Assembly (NCBI RefSeq): GCF_900454685.1
Contig: NZ_UATM01000032.1
Location: forward strand, 682,001 to 746,000
DNA from: Peptoniphilus harei
Lineage (GTDB): Bacteria > Bacillota > Clostridia > Tissierellales > Peptoniphilaceae
Direction: 5' to 3'
DNA length: 64,000 nt
Numbering within the stretch: position 1 is the first letter of the stretch; every line of letters begins with the position of its first letter. Made by a program: the position numbers and the translations under genes. The notes beneath the pieces are model-generated. The model was not told the origin of the DNA. It saw only the letters and a program-made list of their open reading frames with translations, and made no database searches. This document shows, piece after piece, positions 52,190 through 61,900 of the stretch.

Positions 52190-52820
52190 GAAAGATCTAA
52201 ATGACAATAAACTAGGAAGCTCATGTAAAAATAAAAACTTACAAATATTTCCTAAGTGGTTAAAAATTACAGACTCACAAATAAAATTAAAAGCAAAAAA
52301 GTAAAATTCTTTCTATTATACATGTATTTATACGGGAAATATTTTAAAAATACAAATCATATTACAGGAGTAATAAAAATTAATAGAAATATTACAAGTC
52401 TAATAATTAAAAAAATAATTAAAGAGAATGTAAAAATATATTTAATAGATAAATAATATCAAAATTAGGTTCTTGTATTTTTATCTATGGAGAAAAGATT
52501 TCATAAAAATTAAAGAGTTTTACAAAAATAAAAAAATAGGCCAGGAAACCAGAGAGAATCACAATATAGAATCATAAAAATAAAAAAATCAAAAATTTTC
52601 TTTTGAAGAAAAATTGTATAAAATAAATACAAAAAATATACTTATATAATACATATATAAATATTTAAAAATAAGTAAATATAGGAAAGCGCTATATTTA
52701 GGGAAAGTTACAAAAGTATTACATAAGAAACATTGATAATAAGACATGAATAAAAAATAAAGATTCTTCGAGAGTATTCAAGAAAGACCAAAACAAGCCA
52801 TTGGCGAAGGATAATTTACA
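52190..52820. other. Long AT-rich intergenic region, no convincing gene
   Basis: Very AT-rich sequence. A 66-codon frame (52256-52456) has a lysine/isoleucine-rich product and no good ribosome site; I do not call it. An inverted AAAGCGCT-like element lies near 52685. Nothing else is recognised. Confidence 0.5.
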
Positions 52821-52829
52821 AAATAGGTA

Positions 52830-52858
52830 TTGATATCTTTTTATTCTTGTATTAGAAT
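52830..52858 (+). promoter_or_regulatory. Promoter of the giant adhesin gene
   Basis: TTGATA (52830-52835) and TAGAAT (52853-52858) spaced by 17 bases, about 75 bases before the ATG. The ribosome site is ATAGGAGAAAG (52919-52929). Confidence 0.65.
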
Positions 52859-52932
52859 GTATATATCATTACTAGAGAGTTACATATTTCCTAGTAAAGA
52901 CTTATTACTGATTAAGAGATAGGAGAAAGAAA

Positions 52933-55900
52933 ATGGATAATATTTTTAAAAGATTTACGTGCCTATTCTTGGCATTATTAATGATATTGGAGGTATTTAG
53001 TCCAGTCACAGCACTGGCTGCAGGATTAGTAGATGATACCAATTATGAAAACTCAAATTCAAATAAGATTGAGAAAAAGATTTCCGACGAACTATTTAAT
53101 AAGCCGGCCGAGAAGACCAGTCAGAAGGATACTAGGAAGACTAATTCAAATAAGAAAGAAGAAGTACATAAAAATTCTTCTAACAAGCCTAAAGAAACAG
53201 GCAAGGCTCCTGAACTAATACCGGCTAAGAAAACAAAGAACGATTACGAATTCTTTGAAAACACAAAGAAGAATGAACCGGACCAAGCCAAGGCTAAAGA
53301 AAAAGCAAAGGCAGAAGCAGAAGCAAAAGCTGCAGAAGAAGCAAAGGCAAAAGAAGAACAAGCTGCAAAAGAAAATGCAGAACTTGAAAAACAAAAACAA
53401 GAGCTTTTGAGAATCGAAGCAGAAAAACAAGCACAAGCAGCAAGAGCCAACGAAGCCGAAGCCGCAGCAGCCGAAGCAGAATATAGGGACGCTCGCCAAA
53501 AGAGAATCGAGCTAGAAAAGCTATTAGAAGAAAAGTTAAAAGAAAAGGGTCTAAGGGACCAACAAAAACAAGAATCAGAAAAAAGTCTAAACCAGGAAAA
53601 ATCAAATAAATTAGAAGATAAAAATAAGACAGAAGATCTTACAGAAGATGAAGAAGAAAAAGGTCTACTAGAAAAAATCAAAGAAGGCCTTGGACTTACA
53701 GACCTACAAAAAGCAGACAAAGAACTTAAAAAAGCACTTAAAAACAAAGATAACGGTCTAGAAGAAATTCAAGCCCTACTTGATACTTTCGAAGATAAGT
53801 ACGACTTGTCAAGAGAAGACCAAGCCAAACTGATGGCAGATAACGAAGAAGCCTTCCAAGAACTTATTGAAAGAGATAGGGAAGAAAACTTCAGGTCAGA
53901 TATGTTGATGGCTAATCCTGTTGGAGCAAGCCCGGAAGAATTAGAAAATAAAAAGTTCACGATCAGGACTAGACTTGATACATCAACTATTACTGGAGCA
54001 ATTCAACCAGGACAATTTTTTGAAATCAAGCTAGACCCAAGACTTACTGTTAAAACAGGTACTATTCTTCCAAACATTGTAAACGATGGAACAGTATTAG
54101 CGAAACCTGAGTACAACGAAAGTACGAATACAATTAAATATACAGTTGAAAACCCTATAGCAAAAGACCTACAAATTCCTATAGTCATAGATGTCGACTA
54201 TAATGTTAACAAAATAAAAGAACTAGACAAAATAAAAGACACTCACCCTATTAACAATTCTATTTCTGGACTAGGCGTAGTTAGACCAGTAAAACTTCCA
54301 GAAGTAATGGTTAATAATAATGGTGACATAGTAAATGGAATTTCAGAAGAAGGCGGACATGAAGTTCTACAAATAGTAGAACCAGGGTCTGACTATAAGG
54401 TTTACATGGATGCTCATGGAACTCCCGTTGTAAAAGATGGAAAACTTGTAGCAGTAAATTGGTCAGTTACATTTACATCAACTAAAGACTTATTAGCTTT
54501 GGGTCTATCTTCAAACGCTACTACTGTTAAAGGATCTGGTCTAGGAGATTTTAGCGACCTATTATTAAATGGTGATGAGCTTAGAACTGAGGCAGATGGC
54601 CTAACAAAAAATGAAATTGAAGGTCAGCTTGGTATAGTAGCATCTAAAAACCATACTTTGAATAAATCTTTAAGAGAGGTTCGCTACACATTTGAAACAG
54701 AGATAACCAATCCTCAAGAAAAATATGCCCTAGACCTATCAGTTGCTCTTTTAAATAAGAAGAAAACAGGAGCAGTAAGACTAGTTTATGACGCAGCAGA
54801 TAACAAGTCTTATATGGAAGATACAACTTCTAAGCGTGTGGGCGTTAACAATAGAACAACAATTATGGGTGAATTTTCATCTGATACAACAGCTAAATGG
54901 ACTGTAACAGACCAAGTGTCAACAGGTGATAACACTAAAAAAGTAGACCCTGTTATAGGCTTTCCTTTAGCTACAAGAGAGTTGACAGGAGATCAAACCT
55001 TAGCATCAGCAAAGATGGCTGTTTATAGACTTAACCCAGGTGATGGTAAGATGGAGGTCATAATAGGAGAGACAGACCTTAATAAAACAATTCCAGCAAA
55101 GGGAAAAAATCCATCAGACCAACAATTTCCAGGTAGAATTGCAGTTTACGAATTTAACACAGATATAACAGATTCAGAAGCCGGCTATTCACTTTCAGGT
55201 GTTAACATCAACAAATACCAACCAATAAAGATAAAACAAACTTGGTCTGGTATTGATAGCACTCAAACAATGCCTAAACAAACCATAGAAGTTAAAGATG
55301 CTAATGGAAATCCTTTATCAAGTCCAATAACAGTTGATGAAGGAGAAATAGGTAAAGCTGATAGAAACTTTGATATCCCAGCTGTTAAAACATGGACAAT
55401 AGGAAACGATGGATCAGAAACAAAGATTACTCCAAATATAATTCAAACTTTCCCAGAAGGACCAACTATAGATGAAACAAAATATTCTTACAAGGAAAAG
55501 TATAACTACTATTCCCTAGAAGATGGAGCATATAATCTTTATAATGTTATGACAGAATCTACAGATGAAACAGATTCCTCATTTACTATTATAAAAACAG
55601 ATAGCAAGGATCCTAATAAGAAACTTGCAGGAGCAGAATTTACACTTCAAAGCCCAAGAGAAACTTTAAAACTACAAACAGACGCTAATGGACAAATAAA
55701 CTTTAAAAACATAAGTCCAGGAACTTATAACTTAATAGAAAACAAAGCACCTGCTGGATACAAATTAGACCAAGAGCCTAAACAAATCACAGTCCACAAT
55801 GATGGTACTGTATCAGTATCGGGAAATAATATTTCTATGCAAGGTGGAAAAGTAGCCACAGTTCTTACAAGACACAACTACTACCCATCATATCCATCCT

Positions 55901-58900
55901 ACATGAATGCAATGCACTATGGTAGCATTGATGAAAAGGGAAATGTAGAATTTTATATCTATCTAAAACCAGAAGCAAATAGCTATGGTGGAAGTACAGA
56001 TAAAGACACAAGACTAAATCTTAACCTAGCAGGTGGAGGAAAAATTGACACTGTAGAAGTTCTAGATGTAGCCCCTGGAGATAGATACACTACTAGAAAC
56101 ATAATGCAAAAGCAGACTGCGGGCACATATAAGGGAAATGAAGTTCTAAACAAAGATCACGCTAATAAAATTATAGGACAAGACAAAGTAGTAGATTCTT
56201 ACACAGGTAAAACTGGTTACCAAATCAAATTCCCAGCTTCAAGATTTGGAAATGATTGGGGATTCTTGGTAAAAGTAAAGGCAACTGGTGGTACTAGCAC
56301 AAGTGCGGTATCCTATGACTGGTTGACAGATAATTCAAGTGTTGCAAATGAAGCTAAGATGCAAGAAATAATTGGTCTGTCAACTAAAAACTCATCAGAT
56401 TCTACAGGAGAAAACCCTACAAGTGATATAACAAGGATTACTATTACCAACGAAGCATTTCAAAAATCACCAATAGAACTTACTAAGCTTGATGAAAATA
56501 AAGTTGACGGCCTAAGTGGTGCAACATTTACCCTAAAGGATTCAAATGGAAATCCAATAATTGACGTTCAGTCACAAGCTGAAGGTGAAGGAAAAACTAA
56601 GGGACTTGTATCCTTTGGTCATCAAGCTCCAGGTAACTATACTATAGAAGAAAAGAAAGCGCCTAAAGGATACAAAAATTCAAATGTTGTATTTGATGTA
56701 AATGTATCTGAAGATGGCAAGGTAACTTACAAGGCAAGATTCAAAGATGGTAATGGTACACCAATAAATGGTGTAGACTATATCCTAGAAGATGTAGAGG
56801 TAGGACAAGATACTACTAATTACAATGTAACAGTTCTTAACCAAAGCATGAAGCTACAAGAAAAACAAACACAACCAGATGATGGCCGTCTTGGATGGCA
56901 AGAGGGCATTTGGGAAGCCTATGGTATAGAATCTTACAAATATAATGGTACTTATACTATTGGCAATGTTGTTAAAGGTGGAAGGTTCAAAATCCAATTT
57001 GATACTAACCTAGACTTCAAGAGATATGTCTACGAAATACCAGACCTTAAAGATGGTGATGGCAATTTACTTGCAAAACCATACTTTAACTACGACACTA
57101 ATCTTTTGACCTATGTTTTTGTAAAAGATGCAACTGATGTGAGTGCGTCATTGGAAATTGTAGGTATTATCCCAGACAAGTACTATGCGACTCAAACAAA
57201 CAAGACAAATGGTTATGATTTTAAGATAACAGTAGATCCAGACGATCCAAATGCAGCAACTAGCAATAAGACATTAAACTTTAATGTAAAGACTGACTAC
57301 TATGCTTATGACTCCCAAGGTGGAGGCGGACCACTAACAAGTGAATATATAACAGACATTTATAAGGGTGACGATGGAGAAATCTACATGAAGGCTGTTT
57401 CTTATTACAACCCAACTAATTTGTCTAGTGGACCAAGAAAAGTTAGACTTGACTGGTTGTCGATGAAAAAACCAAGACCAGGTCTAGAATACTATCGTGC
57501 AGATGGATATCCAGCCTTTGGATTTGATGACCTAAAAGTATACAAGGTATATGGCGACCAAAATAGAAAACAAAATCTAATGCCATTATCCTATGGTATA
57601 AGACCAGAACAAGATACTTTTGATTATATTAGAGTTTATTCGAAATCAAATGTAGATCCACAAAAAGGATTCTCAGAATCTGGTGGAGAAGTAAGGGTTA
57701 CCTATAAACCTGAATATCTAAAATCATATGAGGGTTTGTTAGACTACGGTCATAGCAAGCACCCACTTGAAATAGACCTACCTAGAGTAAGTGGAAATGA
57801 AGGTTATGTAATAGTCCAAACCTTTAAGGTAACAGATAAACAGAGATTCAAAGACCTATGGTCAGGATACTATCTATCAAATGGCAGTAGACACACAGGC
57901 TCTTACCAAAAAGGTAACTATAACTGGGCAATAGGATCAGAAACGGGAAAAGAAATTCCTAAATTCTATTCCCAAAAAATTAAACTGATAAATAAAACTT
58001 ACCAACCAGGCTCATTTAAAATCAAAAAGACCAATGAAGTTGATAATACTAATTTACCAGACGCAATTTTTGAATTAAAAAACAAAGAAGGTAAAATAAT
58101 TAATAGGTACAGTGGTTCTGACGGCCTAGTAGAATTTAATGACTTAGAACCAGGAGTATATACACTACAAGAATCTAAAGCTCCAAATGGCTTTGTTAAG
58201 TCAAATAGAAGATGGCAAGTAATAGTATATGACACAGGAAATGTAGTTATAAATGAAGTAGGTGGAAGTGGAACAAGCTTCACAGGAAAAGACACTATAA
58301 TAATACCTGTAAGCAATAAACCAAGTGGAGGAAACTTCAAAGTCTATAAGAAGGATTCCACTGGAAAAGCTCTTCCAGGAGCTAAGTTTACAATAAAAGG
58401 ACAAGACGGCAATACTATTAATAAAGAAGCTACTTCTAACGAAAATGGTATCGTTGAATTTGAAGGCTTAACTCAAGGAACCTATATTATAGAAGAATCT
58501 CAAGCACCAGAAGGCTACAGAAAACTCGATAAAAAATGGGTTTTAGTAGTTGATGCTGAAGGCAACAAAAAAGTTTATAACTATAGAGAAAAATCCGATC
58601 AAACAATTGGTTCAATCCTAGAAAAAGAGAATGTTAACTGGGTTAACGTAGCAGGCAGAAGCCTTGATGGCTGGAATCTATATGATAATAGACGTACTGA
58701 CTGGACTGGAAACTTCCCAACACCATTTAAAATGGGAACAAGAATAGTTGGTATCAATAAAACTGAAAAGTATGTTATCCAAAGATATGTCCTAAACCCA
58801 GAAGCAGAAAGTATGGGAAAAACAACTGCTACAATCCACAGAGAAAAAATAGAATATCCAAATATGGATTGGTATAAGGGTAATGCAAAAGCTGGAAAAG

Positions 58901-61900
58901 ATTATCAAGTATTTAAACTAGATAAAGCTGTCACAGGTGAAATAGAAGATATTAGACTTGCTGACTACAAAGCAGAAAACATTACTAGTTTTGTAGAGGG
59001 ATCAGCTAAGAAAGTAGCAGGTAGGTATGGAGAACCAGACAGACTAAGCCTAGATTTCCCAGCAACTAACAAACCAATAGTTGTAGATATTAAGGTACCA
59101 TACAATGAAGACACTGGCGGCGTTGGTACAGGCATGGACTGGGTTGAAAATGGTACAACCTATTGGAAGTCTGACTACTACGAAAAAGTTAATATAATAA
59201 AAGAATCAGGACCAGTACTAGAACAGTCTACAGGTATCCAAGGTTCTTATATAGCTGATAACTCTTTAGACGTAACCAATGAATCAAAAACATTTGGATT
59301 CAAACTAAAGAAGGTTAAAGAAACTAATGCTGCACAAGCTATTCAAGGAGCAGAATTTAAGCTAACAGGTCCAGAACCTAGCGAGGATGAAAGATTCATG
59401 ACAACAGGCTCTAATGGAATGATATCTTTCGACAAGCTAACACCAGGAACATATAAGTTAGAAGAAAATAAAGCAGCTCCAGGTTATGAACTAGCGAATA
59501 ATGATTGGTCAGTTAGGATAACAGATGAAGGAAAAGTTTTCATCAAACAAATTGCTAAAACTGAGGACACAAATAATACTACTGGAGAAGAAAGAGCTGC
59601 ACAACCAGCACTTGAACCAGTAGCTGCAAACACAATCCTAACAGTAGGAGACCCTAACTCAACTGAAGCACAACAAGTTAGAAATCTTAGACTTGCAAAG
59701 CAAATGCAAGGCCTAAGGTCAGCTCAATATGGATTAACTTCAAAAGCTGATGAAAAATCTCTTCTTAGATCACAAGCAGAAATAAATCAAGAATATATAA
59801 GACAAAATATAAATGCAGTATATGGAGAAAACAATCTTGAAAACCAATTAGCTGATGGAATGACTTTTGGTGAAATTGCAATGGTTGCTTACAACAGAGA
59901 CTTTGCACTAGGAACAAATTCAGGATTAGAAATTTCTGACGATCCACTTCCAGAGGCTCAAAGAGCTAGTGGATGGCAAAAAGTAGATCCAAATAAATCT
60001 ACAATAGCAAGCCACCAAGATGAAGATGGAATCCAAACTAAAATTACTAGAATCAATAAAGATACTAAGGAATTTACACAAGTATTCTTAATTGATGGAA
60101 GTAAGACATTAGGTAAAAAACCTATTATGCTAAACTACCACACAGCTAATGGCACTTCAATAACTCCTAAGAATATCCGAGTTTATAAAGTTAAAAATGC
60201 TTCAACTATAGATAACTTACAAGCTAATGGAGCTGATATAAATCATAACGGACCTTTTGGTGACAACTACTACACAGGTAATACTATAAATTTCCCTTGG
60301 AGTACTGATAAGTATGCTGTTGAATTCACTGTAGACTACACTGACAACTCAAATTTAGGTTTAGAAGCTTATTATTTATACGACAGGCAAAAAAATCCAC
60401 CTCTATCTTATTGGAAATATGCTACAGCAAACGAGTCTTACAACAGCGCAAATAAAATCAACTACAAACACCTAATTACAATCAAACAATCAACAGGTGG
60501 TAGTGTAACTGCTCCACAATATGGAGAAACTGGAAAAGAAATCAGCCTAAATATAGTACCTGACCCTGGATACGAATGGACAGGCAATAAAATTACTGAT
60601 AAAGATGGAAATGTAATAGCACAAGATGTATTTAGCTTTAGAATGCCAGATAAGGATGTAATAGTAACAAATACTTTTGAGAAATTAAATACCGATGTGA
60701 CAATCTACTTTAATGCCGGTAATGGTGGATCAGGAACAATGCAAAGTCAAACTGTTCCACAAGGCGATTACAAACTACCAAGTCCTACATTCACAGCACC
60801 AGCTGGAAAAGAATTTAAAGCTTGGTCAGTAGGTGGAAAAGAATATCAACCAGGAGATACTATCCAAGTAAGTGCTAATACAACACTTACAGCACTTTGG
60901 AAAGACAAAGCAATTTCCGGTTATAAAATAACCATTGACCCTAATATTCAAAATGGTAAGGTAACAAGTAATAAATCTTCAGCAGTAACTGGTGAACAGT
61001 TTACATTGACTATAAGGCCAGAACCTGGATATAAATTAAACCAACTATTAATAGGTGGATGGGATTTCACACAAAGAGTAGTTAACAATCAAGCAACATT
61101 TACCGTTAGGGATCAGGATATAGATGTCTCAGCAACTTTTGTTAGAGATCCATATAAATCAATCATAAGCTTCGATCCAAATGGTGGATCTGGTGTAATG
61201 AAGAACCAAGAAGTATATAATGGCTATCAATACAGAATACCAAATTGTGAATTTACTCCTCCAGCTGGAAAAGAGTTTTTAAGATGGACAATAAAAGGAT
61301 ATCAGGGTGTATACCTACCTGGAGGATTTATTAAAATTGGTGGAGACTACACATTTGTAGCTCAATGGAAGGATGCTCCAGTAAATCTTGAGAGTATAAA
61401 AGTTAATAGTTTAAACCACAAGACAACTTACAAAGTTGGTGAAGGATTAGATGTAACAAACCTTACAATCGAAGCAACGATGTCTAATGGTACTAAACAA
61501 ACAATTGCTGTAAACCCTGGTATGGTAACAGGATTTAGTTCAGCAAAAGAAGCACAAGATATGCCACTTACCATAACATATGGTGGCAAAACAACGACTT
61601 ATAATGTAAATATTGTTAAGCCTGAACCAGACGCTTTTGATATAAACATTATAAGTTCAAACAATGGTAAAGTTGAAGCTGACAAGCTAACTGCAAAAGC
61701 AGGAGAAGAAGTTACTCTTACAGCTACAGCCAATGAGGGATATACATTCTACTCATATACTGTTACAGATGCAAGTGGTAACCCTATAACAGTTACAGAC
61801 AACAAGTTTACTATGCCTAAATCAGTAGTAAATGTTTCTGCAAACTTTATTCAAGATGGTGGAACAAAACCTGGCGAGGATGAAATTGAAATTCCAGAAG

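Noticed and set aside
52256..52456. 66-codon Lys/Ile-rich frame
   Set aside because: Composition is that of random AT-rich DNA and there is no ribosome site.
53215..53747. Minus-strand frames with Ser/Phe/Cys-rich products
   Set aside because: They are shadows of the Glu/Ala/Lys-rich helical region of the adhesin.
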